NCBI GenBank assembly: GCA_035296325.1
Contig: DATHBD010000062.1
Coordinates: 1-64,000, forward strand
Direction: 5' to 3'
Length of the DNA: 64,000 bases
Origin: DATHBD01 sp035296325
Lineage (GTDB): Bacteria > Actinomycetota > Actinomycetes > Mycobacteriales > Micromonosporaceae
Part shown: positions 22,671 to 30,819 of the stretch, piece by piece
Numbering within the stretch: position 1 is the stretch's first letter
Layout: every line of letters begins with the position of its first letter
Program-made: the position numbers and the translations under genes
The notes under the pieces: model-generated
What the model was told of the DNA's origin: nothing
The model's input: only the letters and a program-made list of their open reading frames with translations
The model's database searches: none

Positions 22671-24824
22671 ATCACCAGCAGCGCCAGTACCCCAGCGCCG
22701 GGCGCGCAGGTCGAGCTGTCCGGGATCGCCGGCCTCAAGGCCATCCTGCGGATCCGTCCGTTCCGCCGGCTCTGGGCGGTGCTCGGGCTCTCGTCGCTCG
22801 GCGACTGGCTGGGCCTGCTCGCCACGTCGACGTTCGCGGCCGCGCAGGTGACCGGCTCCGCGGCCAAGGGTGCGGTCTTCGGATCCGTGATCGCCGTCCG
22901 GTTGCTGCCGGCCCTCGTGCTCGGCCCTGCGGCCGGCGTCCTGGCGGACCGGTTCGATCGCCGGTACACGATGGTGGTCTGCGACCTGATCCGGTTCGTG
23001 TTCTTCGCGTCGATCCCGCTGGTCGGCCTGCTGACGGCCAACGCGACCATCGTCGTCACCTGGGCGACGATCGCGACGTTCGTCATCGAGTCGGTCGCGA
23101 TGCTCTGGGTGCCGGCGAAGGAGGCCGCGGTGCCCAACCTGATCCCGCGGGCCCGACTGGAGACCGCGAACCAGCTCACCCTGGCCACCACGTACGGCCT
23201 CACCCCGGTGGCGGCGGCCCTGGTGCTCGCCGGGCTCACCACGCTGGTGAACGGCGCGGACTGGCTGCACGGGCGGGCCTGGGCGGAGCCCACCGACATC
23301 GCCCTGTACTTCAACGCGCTCACCTTCCTCGCCACGGCGTTCACCGTCTTCTTCGGCATCAAGGAGATCAGTGACGGCGGGCACCGCCGGGCCGCGCGGG
23401 AGCGCGACGGTACGGCCCGGCCCGGCGTCCTCCGGGACTTCGTCCAGGGCTGGTCGTTCGTGGGTCGCACGCCGATGGTGCGCGGCCTGGTCCTCGGCAT
23501 CCTCGGGGCGTTCGCGGGCGGCGGCGTGGTGGTCGGCACCGCGCCGTTCTACGCGCGCTCGCTGAGCGGCGGCGAATCGACGTTCTACATCCTGTTCGCC
23601 ATGCTCTTCGTCGGGCTGGGGATCGGCATCGTGGCCGGCCCGCGGATGATCGGCGCCCTGTCCCGGCGGCGCTGGTTCGGGCTGTCGATCATCCTGGCCT
23701 CGTGCTCGGTGGTCGCCCTGGCGATCGCCTGGCACCTCGTCATCGCGGTGCTCTTCACGCTGCTCGTCGGCGTCGGCGCCGGGATGGCGTTCCTCTCCGG
23801 CACCACGCTGATGGGCGGCGAGGTGGAGGACGACATGCGGGGGCGGGCGTTCGCGTTCGTGCAGACCGGCACCCGGGTCGTGCTGATGTTCAGCATCGCG
23901 CTGTCCAGCGTGGTGGTCGGCGCGGGCAGTTCCCGCCGGCTCGATCTCGGCGTCGTCGAACTGCCCATTTCCAGCACCAGGGTGCTGCTGGCGGCGGCCG
24001 GGATCTTCGGCATCATCGCCGGCGTGATGGCGTTCCGGCAGATGGACGACAAGCCGGGCGTGCCGATTCTCGCCGACCTGCTGGGGTCCATGCGCGGGCG
24101 GCCGCTGACGCCGGCCGAGCCGCGGGCCCGGCACGGCATCTTCGTGGTGTTCGAGGGCGGCGAGGGTGCCGGCAAGTCGACCCAGGTGGAACGGCTAGCC
24201 GAGGTGCTCCGCGAGCAGGGCCACACCGTGGTGGTGACCCGGGAGCCGGGCGCGACGGCGGTGGGTGCGGAGATCCGCCAGCTCCTGCTGCGCGGCCCGG
24301 ACGGTGCCGGCGCGGCGGCGGCGGTCACCCCGCGCGCGGAAGCCCTGCTGTACGCGGCGGACCGCGCCCACCACGTCGCCACGGTGGTTCGCCCGGCGCT
24401 CGCCGACGGGGCGGTCGTGATCAGCGACCGGTACGTGGACTCGTCGTTGGCATACCAGGGCGCCGGCCGGACCCTGCCGGTCGAGGAGGTGTCCTGGCTG
24501 TCCGCCTGGGCCACCGGCGGGCTGAAGCCGGACCTCGTCGTGCTCCTCGACATCGACCCGTCGGTCGGGCTCGACCGGATCGGGTCGCGGGGGGTCGCCG
24601 ACCGGTTGGAACGCGAGTCGTTGACGTTCCACGAGCGGGTGCGCTACGCATTTCTCGACCTCGCACACACCGATCCCGCGCGGTACCTGGTGCTGGACGC
24701 CGGCCGCCGGCCCGAGGAGATCGCGGCCGCGGTCGCGGAACGGATCGGCACGATGCTGATGCCGGTCGGTCGGCACACCGCAACCGGTGCCGAGTCCGCT
24801 GACGCCCAGGACAGCCGCGTCTGA
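22671..24824 (+). CDS. tmk: MFS transporter fused to thymidylate kinase, ATC start
   Basis: A 717-residue fusion. Residues about 20-470 are a major-facilitator-like membrane domain with about 12 helices (opening FRRLWAVLGLSSLGDWLGLL, with GVLADRFDRRYTMV as loop 2-3 signature). Residues about 485-700 are a dTMP kinase: VVFEGGEGAGKSTQVERL, the DR(Y/H) motif ISDRYVDSSLAYQGAG and REPGAT. The kinase phosphorylates dTMP to dTDP; the transporter substrate is unknown. The start is taken as ATC at 22671 because a strong Shine-Dalgarno precedes it; beginning at GTG 22779 would cut the first helix and leave no ribosome binding site. An assembly error cannot be excluded. Confidence 0.8.
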   Translation: MTSSASTPAPGAQVELSGIAGLKAILRIRPFRRLWAVLGLSSLGDWLGLLATSTFAAAQVTGSAAKGAVFGSVIAVRLLPALVLGPAAGVLADRFDRRYTMVVCDLIRFVFFASIPLVGLLTANATIVVTWATIATFVIESVAMLWVPAKEAAVPNLIPRARLETANQLTLATTYGLTPVAAALVLAGLTTLVNGADWLHGRAWAEPTDIALYFNALTFLATAFTVFFGIKEISDGGHRRAARERDGTARPGVLRDFVQGWSFVGRTPMVRGLVLGILGAFAGGGVVVGTAPFYARSLSGGESTFYILFAMLFVGLGIGIVAGPRMIGALSRRRWFGLSIILASCSVVALAIAWHLVIAVLFTLLVGVGAGMAFLSGTTLMGGEVEDDMRGRAFAFVQTGTRVVLMFSIALSSVVVGAGSSRRLDLGVVELPISSTRVLLAAAGIFGIIAGVMAFRQMDDKPGVPILADLLGSMRGRPLTPAEPRARHGIFVVFEGGEGAGKSTQVERLAEVLREQGHTVVVTREPGATAVGAEIRQLLLRGPDGAGAAAAVTPRAEALLYAADRAHHVATVVRPALADGAVVISDRYVDSSLAYQGAGRTLPVEEVSWLSAWATGGLKPDLVVLLDIDPSVGLDRIGSRGVADRLERESLTFHERVRYAFLDLAHTDPARYLVLDAGRRPEEIAAAVAERIGTMLMPVGRHTATGAESADAQDSRV

Positions 24825-26014
24825 TGCCGGCGGCAGTCTTCGATGCGCTCGTCGGGCAGGACGAGGCCGTAGCCACGCTGGCACACGCGGCGGCTGCCGG
24901 GGCGGCGATCGTGCGCGGTGAGCCGTCGGACCAGTCGGCGATGACGCACGCCTGGCTCTTCACCGGGCCGCCGGGCTCCGGGCGTTCGGTGGCGGCGCGT
25001 GCGTTCGCGGCGGCGCTGCAGTGCGCGCAGGGCGGCTGCGGAGCGTGCCCGGCATGCCATACGACGCTTGGTGGTACGCACGCCGACGTTCGCTTCGTCG
25101 TACCGGAAGGGCTGACCATCGGCGTCGGCGAGATGCGGGCCCTGGTGCTGCGCGCGGCAAGCTCGCCCACCCAGGGCCGATGGCAGATCCTGCTGGTGGA
25201 GGATGCCGACCGGCTGACCGAGGCGGCCGGAAACGCGCTGTTGAAAGCGATCGAGGAGCCGCCACCGCGGACGGTCTTCCTGCTGTGTACGCCGTCCACG
25301 CACCCGGACGACATCTCCGTGACGATCCGATCCCGCTGCCGCGTGGTGCCACTGCGCCAACCACCGGCCGACGCCATCGCGTCGGTGCTCCGGGCCCGCG
25401 ACGGCACCGCCGCCGACGTCGCCGACTGGGCGGCTGCCGCCGCGCAGGGGCACGTGGGCCGGGCCCGGCGACTCGCCCGCGACCCGCAGGCGCGCGCCCG
25501 GCGCGACGCCGTGCTCGCCCTCCCGCGCCGGTTGACCGGCGTCGGCACGTGCTTCGATGCCGCCGGCGCGCTCATCGAGGCGGCGGAGTCCGAGGCGGTC
25601 GCCTCGGTGTCCGAAGTGGACACGTCGGAACGCGCCGCGCTGGAGACGGCGCTCGGCGGCGGCGGGACCGGCAAGGGCGCCGCGGCGGCATCCCGCGGGT
25701 CGGCGGGCCAGCTCCGGGAGCTGGAGCGCCGGCAGAAGTCCCGGGCCACCCGGGCGCAGCGGGATGCACTGGACCGGGCGCTGGTCGACCTGGCCGGGTT
25801 TTACCGGGACGTCCTCGCGCAGGCGTTCGCCGCTCCGGTGGCGCCGATCCATGTGGACACCGCCGAACTGGCCGCCGCCGCGGCGCAGCGGTGGACGGCG
25901 GAGAGCGCGTTGCGCCGGCTGCAGGCCGTACTCGCGTGTCGCGACGCGATCGCGCTCAATGTGAAACCGCGGATCGCGGTGGAAGCGATGATGCTGGCGC
26001 TCTGGCGCGGCTGA
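24824..26014 (+). CDS. holB: DNA polymerase III delta-prime subunit
   Basis: A 396-residue clamp-loader subunit. The AAA+ domain has a degenerate Walker A, TGPPGSGRSVAARAFA, where the usual Lys is Arg, as expected for the non-hydrolysing delta-prime. The zinc cysteines are CAQGGCGACPACH, the Walker B-like LLVEDADRLTEAAGNALLKAIEEPP, and sensor 1 is around RCRVVPL. The C-terminal domain forms the collar. ATG overlaps the tmk stop by one base (TGATG). Gene order tmk-holB is widely conserved. Confidence 0.92.
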   Translation: MPAAVFDALVGQDEAVATLAHAAAAGAAIVRGEPSDQSAMTHAWLFTGPPGSGRSVAARAFAAALQCAQGGCGACPACHTTLGGTHADVRFVVPEGLTIGVGEMRALVLRAASSPTQGRWQILLVEDADRLTEAAGNALLKAIEEPPPRTVFLLCTPSTHPDDISVTIRSRCRVVPLRQPPADAIASVLRARDGTAADVADWAAAAAQGHVGRARRLARDPQARARRDAVLALPRRLTGVGTCFDAAGALIEAAESEAVASVSEVDTSERAALETALGGGGTGKGAAAASRGSAGQLRELERRQKSRATRAQRDALDRALVDLAGFYRDVLAQAFAAPVAPIHVDTAELAAAAAQRWTAESALRRLQAVLACRDAIALNVKPRIAVEAMMLALWRG

Positions 26015-26025
26015 TCCACCCGGAG

Positions 26026-26034
26026 TTATCCACA
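26026..26034 (+). promoter_or_regulatory. DnaA-box-like TTATCCACA
   Basis: An exact match to the E. coli-type DnaA box, 12 bp after the holB stop and upstream of a YbaB-like gene. A single box could be chance. Confidence 0.4.
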
Positions 26035-26101
26035 GCTACCGGTTCGGGGTTCCTTCGCTACGCTCGGGTGCCGTACGTTCCAAGCCGGGGAGGGCGCGGA
26101 G

Positions 26102-26422
26102 ATGGCTCGCGAGATCGACGAGGCATGGATCGAGGAGGCGGTGGAGCGCTACCGCCGCATCGACGGGCTGCTTGCCGAGTTCGACAAGGCGCTCACCGGG
26201 GTCGAGGTCACGGTGCGGTCGCCGGACGGGCTGGTCGAGGTGGTGGTCACGGCGGACGGCACGATCCGCGATGTCCGCATCGAGGGCAGTCTGCATGGTC
26301 GGAGCAGCGGTCAACTGTCGCGTTCGGTCCGTGAGGCGGTGACCGCTGCGGCGGACGCCGCTGCGTGGGCCCGGAAGAAGCTGCACGCCGACACGTTCGG
26401 CGAGTACCGTCCGCTCGCCTGA
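26102..26422 (+). CDS. YbaB/EbfC-like (EspL-like) protein
   Basis: A 106-residue protein with a leading helix (DEAWIEEAVERYRRIDGLLAEFDKAL), a beta sheet (VTVRSPDGLVEVVVTADGTIRDVRI) and a trailing helix. This is the YbaB nucleoid-associated/EspL fold. In mycobacteria EspL is a YbaB-like protein encoded with ESX-1 genes. Here it precedes two WXG-like genes, so it is more likely a partner of these than a general DNA-binding protein; the order is 22 bp to the next gene. Function is inferred. Confidence 0.7.
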   Translation: MAREIDEAWIEEAVERYRRIDGLLAEFDKALTGVEVTVRSPDGLVEVVVTADGTIRDVRIEGSLHGRSSGQLSRSVREAVTAAADAAAWARKKLHADTFGEYRPLA

Positions 26423-26443
26423 CGCGCCCAGAGGAGGCCAACC

Positions 26444-26749
26444 GTGGGACCGCACGACCTTTCGGCTCGATTCGACGCCGTCAGCGACCGGCTCGCCACG
26501 TCCGGCGCGGCGCTGGACCGGCTCGACCCGGGCCCGCGCGCGTTCGGTGCCGACGGGCCGGGCCGCCTCGGCGAGCTCGGCCGGACGCTGCATCTGGCTT
26601 TGGCGGCGGGTCTGGCCGCGCGCAGCGACGAGGCGGTGGCACACGGCGTGCGACTCGCCGACACGGCGGACGCGCTCCGCCGGGTGTCGGGCGGGTACGC
26701 CGACGCCGAGCGCGCGGCGCAGGATCGGCACGCCGGGGGAGTGGCGTGA
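26444..26749 (+). CDS. WXG100/EspC-like helical protein
   Basis: A 101-residue, almost all-helical protein: FDAVSDRLATSGAALDRL, then a long second helix LGRTLHLALAAGLAARSDEAVAHGVRLADTADALRRVSGGYADAE. The two-helix layout and terminal YADAERAAQDRH resemble EspC-like excreted partners of type VII secretion, where a YxxxD/E motif follows helix 2 (here YADAE). GTG 26444 has GAGGAGG 7 nt upstream. It overlaps the next gene by one base (TGATG). No ESX ATPase is in the window. Confidence 0.6.
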   Translation: MGPHDLSARFDAVSDRLATSGAALDRLDPGPRAFGADGPGRLGELGRTLHLALAAGLAARSDEAVAHGVRLADTADALRRVSGGYADAERAAQDRHAGGVA

Positions 26750-27456
26750 TGGACGCGCTGGACCGCGTTGCGGCACCCGCCCGGGACCTGCTCGGCCGCG
26801 TCGATGCCACGCTCGTGGCGTTGGGCGCGCCCGATCAGCCGCAGCTGTGGGAGCTGCTGAGCCGGGTCGGCGCACTGCCCGGTGGCGCATTCGAGTTCGT
26901 CGCTGAACTGCGGCCGGCCCCGATGACGGTCGCCGCCGACCACCTTCGGGACCGGGCGGACGGTTACCGGCAGGAGTGCGCCGCGCTCGCCGGGAACGTC
27001 GACGAGACGATCTGGCAGGGTGCCGGCCACGAGGCATTCACCAGTCGGTGGCGTGCGCTCGCCGGGTACCTCGACCCCGAGGGAGTCGGCGCCGGCCCCG
27101 ACCCGGACAGCATGGCCGGCCGGATGCGCCTCCTGGCGTCCTATCTGGACGCGGTGGCGGACTGGGTGGTGGACACCCGCCACGAGGTGGCCAGGACGCT
27201 CGCCGCCGCACTCAGCTCGGCGGAAGCGGTGCGGCTGCGCGCCGCCGCACGTGCGGCGGGTGCTGAGGACGTCCCGACCGACCGGTCGGCGGCGACCGCG
27301 GCGGCGGCACTCGCATGGGCAATCTTGTCAGCTGTGGACGACACCGTTGCGAGAGGTCGACAACTGCACGGCGCCTGGGCGCCCCGACTCGGCCGGGTGG
27401 ACTACCGGCCCGCCGCCGACCCGGGAGGGTACACACCAACGATCGTGTCGGCCTGA
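26749..27456 (+). CDS. Extended WXG100-like protein, unknown
   Basis: A 235-residue helical protein. The middle region ADHLRDRADGYRQECAALAGNVDETIWQGAGHEAFTSRWRALAGYL contains the WXG motif (W-Q-G) between two helices, the core of ESAT-6-type proteins. Further helices follow, with one hydrophobic stretch (AATAAAALAWAILSAVDD). It probably pairs with the shorter protein upstream. The ATG overlaps that gene's stop. It may be a secreted effector scaffold or structural subunit; no enzymatic domain is seen. Confidence 0.6.
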   Translation: MDALDRVAAPARDLLGRVDATLVALGAPDQPQLWELLSRVGALPGGAFEFVAELRPAPMTVAADHLRDRADGYRQECAALAGNVDETIWQGAGHEAFTSRWRALAGYLDPEGVGAGPDPDSMAGRMRLLASYLDAVADWVVDTRHEVARTLAAALSSAEAVRLRAAARAAGAEDVPTDRSAATAAAALAWAILSAVDDTVARGRQLHGAWAPRLGRVDYRPAADPGGYTPTIVSA

Positions 27457-27693
27457 CCGGCAACGTCAGACCGACCCGATCCGCCGGCTCCGTTCCCGCC
27501 CGGTACGGCGTGCCCCCTGCGCCCAGCGACACCCGTCAATGCGGAGTTACGTTGCGGGTCGGCTCCGGATCCGCATCAGGAACGACTAATGCCTCCAAAA
27601 GGTGCGGACTGTCCTGGCTTGATCTGCACCCGGGTGTGCACGGCAAGCCGCAGACGCGTGACGTGTGGTGTGGCGCCACGTTAGGGTGCCTGG
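27457..27693. other. Non-coding gap before ricT
   Basis: 237 bases with no credible gene. The right end has TGACGT at 27659-27664 as a possible -35 and TAGGGT at 27682-27687 as -10, spaced 17 bp, leading to ATG 27694 (leaderless, 6-nt spacer). Nothing else was recognised. Confidence 0.55.
27682..27687 (+). promoter_or_regulatory. -10-like TAGGGT, leaderless start at 27694
   Basis: TAGGGT, 6 nt, then ATG. A -35-like TGACGT is 17 bp upstream, one of the better promoters in the window. Confidence 0.55.
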
Positions 27694-28533
27694 ATGGGCA
27701 TGCTGTGCGCGGTCAGCTTCAACCGGTACGGCCGCCTGTACTACTTCGACCCCGGATCGTTGACCCCCGCGGTGGGCGACCGGGTGCTGGTGCCCACCGA
27801 CGACGGCCCAGAGGTGGCGGAGTGCGTCTGGGCAGCCCAGTGGGTCGGCGAGGACACGGACGGCTTCCCCCGCCTCGCCGGCATGGCGTCCGAGGACGAT
27901 CTGCGCCGGGATGAGCAGCTCCGCAGGCGCAAGGCGGACGCCAAGGTGGCCGCCAAGCGGCTGATCCGCGAGCACGGTCTGCCGATGAAGGTCGTGGCGG
28001 TGGACCATGTCCTGGAATCCGGTGGACCCGGTCCGCGGACCACCATCTACTTCACCGCGCCGCACCGGGTCGACTTCCGGTCGCTGGTGCGCGACCTGGG
28101 CGCCACCCTGCACTGCCGGGTGGAGCTGAGGCAGCTCTCCGCGCGGGATTCGGCGCGGGTCCAGGGCGGCATCGGCTCCTGCGGGCGGGACCTGTGCTGT
28201 GCCACGTTCCTGACCGACTTCGAGCCGGTCACCATCCGGATGGCCAAGGATCAGGACCTGCCGCTCAACCCGCTCCGGATCTCCGGCGCGTGTGGCCGGT
28301 TGATGTGCTGCCTGAAGTACGAACATCCGCTGTACCAGCAGTTCCAGGCCACGGCGCCGGCGCTCGGCGCCCGCGTGACCACGCCCGACGGCGACGGTCG
28401 GGTGGTCGGGCACAGCGTTCCCCGCGATTCGGTCGTGGTGCGGATGGACGCCGACGGATCCCGGTGCGGTTGCAGCCGGGCATCGGTCTGCGGCCCCCGC
28501 AAGGCATACGACGGGGCCTACCCGGCCGAGTAG
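27694..28533 (+). CDS. PSP1-domain protein, RicT (YaaT)-like
   Basis: A 279-residue protein with a PSP1 domain. Cysteine-rich motifs are GSCGRDLCCATF and GACGRLMCCLKYEHPLY, matching RicT, and a further C-x-C-x5-C lies near the C-terminus (SRCGCSRASVCGPRK). In Bacillus, RicT works with RicA and RicF, binds iron-sulfur clusters and modulates RNase Y. No RicA or RicF is seen here. The neighbourhood tmk-holB-ricT is shared with Firmicutes. The extra C-terminal cysteines may add a metal site. Role in actinobacteria is unknown. Confidence 0.85.
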   Translation: MGMLCAVSFNRYGRLYYFDPGSLTPAVGDRVLVPTDDGPEVAECVWAAQWVGEDTDGFPRLAGMASEDDLRRDEQLRRRKADAKVAAKRLIREHGLPMKVVAVDHVLESGGPGPRTTIYFTAPHRVDFRSLVRDLGATLHCRVELRQLSARDSARVQGGIGSCGRDLCCATFLTDFEPVTIRMAKDQDLPLNPLRISGACGRLMCCLKYEHPLYQQFQATAPALGARVTTPDGDGRVVGHSVPRDSVVVRMDADGSRCGCSRASVCGPRKAYDGAYPAE

Positions 28534-28537
28534 GCGG

Positions 28538-30436
28538 TCACCGGATGCGGATACCCGGCTCGACCAGGCGGTATCCGATCGGTGCGTCCGGCTCCAGCCA
28601 GGGGGCCTCGGGCGCGGTCGCGTCCGGCACCGGAACCCAGCGCCGGCCCACCCGGAACACGCTGAACGGGTAGATCGTCAACGTGCCGTCGCGCCCGATG
28701 TGCATGCGCAGGAACGACTTCCCGTCGACGATGCCCTGCGACGCGAAGAGTTCGTTGACGTTGACGTTGCAGGCGCTGGCCACCAGCAGGTAGAGCGCGA
28801 CCAGCAGGCTGGCGACCAGACCCGCGGCCGGCAGGTACAGCACGAATGCCAGGATCAGCGGTAGTGGCCAGTGGAGGTTCTGGAACGGGAGCTGAAGGAC
28901 GATCCAGGTGCCGGCCGCCGCCAGGCCGACGTGGGCGGCGCCGTGGCCGGCGCCGAGAATCCAGTGCCGCAGCGCTCTTCGCCCGCCGGTCGCCGGCATC
29001 GCGAATGCCAGCGCGGCACCGAGCACGATGGTGATCATCAGCAGCAGCGGGATGGTCACCAGGCGCTGGACCGTGGGAGAGGCGACCCGCTGCGAGGCGT
29101 TGGACATGGCCAGCATGAGCAGCAGGTGCAGAATGCCCACCAGCGCGTTGAAGCCGGGGTTGCGGTAGGGCAGGCGCCAGAACACCCCGGCGGCGTACTC
29201 GCGGGAACGCCGCTTCGACGGATATCTGGCGGCGAGCGTGAACTTCTCCGTCGGGCTCGGAGTGAGGACAAGGCTGGCGTCCGGCGGCACCTGGATCTCC
29301 TCCGGCAGCCGGTGCGTCGCGGAGAGGTACGCACCGCCGCCACCGCAGGTGATCAGCTCACGCTCCTCGCCGGTGTACCGCGCGTAGTGGTGCCAGTCGC
29401 CGGAAAGCATCAGCCGGACCTGCGCACCGGTCGGCTTGATCACCCGACGGATGAAGTAGTCGACGGTGTCGTACGCGGTGTTGTCGGCGGCGTACGCCTG
29501 CACCCAGCTCGGGGACGGCACGCAGAGGATCACCCGGTCGCCGGCACGCAACCGGTCGGCGGCCGCCCGGAAGTACCCCAGCTGCGGGTCGTCGATGTAG
29601 GCGCCGAACTGGACGTCGACCGCGAACAGCCACCAGCGCTGGGGGAGTTGCACCGCGAAGTACGACCGCGACTGCTTGGTGTTCCAACCGCCGATCCGGC
29701 CCTCCTCGGCCCGGGCGAAGAGCCGCAGGAACGCGGTCAGCCCGTCGTACCAGTCGTGGTTGCCCGGCAGGGCGTACAGCGTGGGCGGGTCGCCGTCGGT
29801 CGGCGGCGCCGGCAGCGCGGCCCGGTACGGGCCCTTGAACCGGTCCTCGTACTGCTGACCGCTGGCGGTCGGGTACACCTGGTCCCCGCCGAGCACGAGC
29901 ATCCGCCCGCGCGGGAGCGCCTGACCGTCCACGGTCAGTTCCGGCTGGGCCAGCAGGTACGCGACGCTGTACGTCGGGTCGAACCCGTCCCCCACATCGG
30001 CGACGTAGTCCAGCCAGAGCTCGGTGTCGTCGAGCAGGTTGTCGACCTCCCGCGGCTCCGGCTCACTGGTGTCCGGCGAGGCGCCGGGGCGCTCGTCGTA
30101 GATCCTCGGCGTCAGGGCGCTCTGCAGCTCCCGCTTGTCGAGGTACGCACCGAACAGGTCCGCCAGCACCACCCGCACGGCGGTACCGGCGAGCAGCACC
30201 GGCCCGAGCCACGGCACGGGCTTGCGTGGGGTGAAGCCGAGTTGCTGCGGATCGACCAGTCGCGGGCGGGGAAAGCGCTCACCCTGGTCCGGTGCGGGTG
30301 CCCAGCCGCCACCGGTCGCCGCACCGCCGATGCCCGAATCGGCGCCGGCGGTCACCGGCCCCGATCGCTCCGCCCGATAGCCGGGGCCATGCTCGTGACC
30401 GCCCGCCTGCCCCGAATGATCGCTCTGACCGCTCAC
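28538..30436 (-). CDS. Membrane-anchored metallophosphoesterase
   Basis: A 632-residue protein. After a disordered N-terminus (about 1-75) and a hydrophobic segment comes a calcineurin-type phosphoesterase: VLGGDQVYP, LYALPGNHDWYDGL, and LSGDWHHYARY supply the Asp/Asn/His metal ligands. The C-terminal 230 residues hold four or five membrane helices and a small domain at the end. The active site would face the cytoplasm or exterior depending on topology. Substrate unknown. GTG 30436 is 7 nt after TACCGT. It converges with ricT (4 bp). Confidence 0.8.
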   Translation of the reverse strand: MSGQSDHSGQAGGHEHGPGYRAERSGPVTAGADSGIGGAATGGGWAPAPDQGERFPRPRLVDPQQLGFTPRKPVPWLGPVLLAGTAVRVVLADLFGAYLDKRELQSALTPRIYDERPGASPDTSEPEPREVDNLLDDTELWLDYVADVGDGFDPTYSVAYLLAQPELTVDGQALPRGRMLVLGGDQVYPTASGQQYEDRFKGPYRAALPAPPTDGDPPTLYALPGNHDWYDGLTAFLRLFARAEEGRIGGWNTKQSRSYFAVQLPQRWWLFAVDVQFGAYIDDPQLGYFRAAADRLRAGDRVILCVPSPSWVQAYAADNTAYDTVDYFIRRVIKPTGAQVRLMLSGDWHHYARYTGEERELITCGGGGAYLSATHRLPEEIQVPPDASLVLTPSPTEKFTLAARYPSKRRSREYAAGVFWRLPYRNPGFNALVGILHLLLMLAMSNASQRVASPTVQRLVTIPLLLMITIVLGAALAFAMPATGGRRALRHWILGAGHGAAHVGLAAAGTWIVLQLPFQNLHWPLPLILAFVLYLPAAGLVASLLVALYLLVASACNVNVNELFASQGIVDGKSFLRMHIGRDGTLTIYPFSVFRVGRRWVPVPDATAPEAPWLEPDAPIGYRLVEPGIRIR

Positions 30437-30443
30437 CGTTGGT

Positions 30444-30449
30444 ACGGTA
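30444..30449 (-). promoter_or_regulatory. -10-like TACCGT, leaderless start at 30436
   Basis: On the minus strand TACCGT is followed by 7 nt and GTG 30436. No ribosome binding site. Confidence 0.45.
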
Positions 30450-30549
30450 CCGGCGCTTGTCAGTTATCGATATCGCTGGCGGCCCGATGTCCGGGCATGC
30501 GAACCCGGCGTCGTTCCCCCGGCCGGTTCGCGTACACTGGTGGACCGTT

Positions 30550-30622
30550 GCCGCCTTAGCTCAGTCGGCAGAGCGGTTCACTCGTAATGAACAGGTCAAC
30601 GGTTCGATTCCGTTAGGCGGCT
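30550..30622 (+). tRNA. tRNA-Thr (CGT)
   Basis: 73 nt folding into a full cloverleaf: acceptor GCCGCCT/AGGCGGC, anticodon stem GTTCA/TGAAC enclosing loop CTCGTAA (anticodon CGT, reads ACG), T stem AACGG/CCGTT with TTCGATT loop, and discriminator T. CCA is not encoded. A strong terminator hairpin follows at 30644. Confidence 0.95.
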
Positions 30623-30643
30623 CAGGGCAACGACGTGCACAGC

Positions 30644-30677
30644 CAGCAGGGCCGGGAGATCACTCCCGGCCCTGCTG
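30644..30677. terminator. 15-bp perfect hairpin after tRNA-Thr
   Basis: CAGCAGGGCCGGGAG and its exact complement flank the loop ATCA. No U-tract follows. It most likely ends the tRNA transcript. Confidence 0.7.
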
Positions 30678-30739
30678 CGTGTGTGCCGCCGGTTGCGGCG
30701 GCGTCGTCCCGAGCCGTGAGGCGAGGTCTGGTGGTACCT

Positions 30740-30800
30740 CACCTCGGTGCGTACAGACCTGCTCGCACCGTTGATGGCAGGTCTGTACGCAACGAAGGTG
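30740..30800. repeat. Imperfect inverted repeat beside SGNH gene
   Basis: GCGTACAGACCTGC (30749-30762) and GCAGGTCTGTACGC (30777-30790) are perfect complements, extended imperfectly by CACCTCGGT and AACGAAGGTG. The loop is 14 nt. It lies 20 bp beyond the esterase stop and may be a terminator or a mobile palindrome. Confidence 0.6.
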
Positions 30801-30819
30801 CGTGGCGCCCGGCCGCGAA

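Noticed and set aside
22628..23374. GTG 22628 as the start of a separate protein
   Set aside because: The product is low-complexity Arg/Gly/Pro and overlaps the MFS-Tmk gene out of frame; kept only as a possible frameshift alternative.
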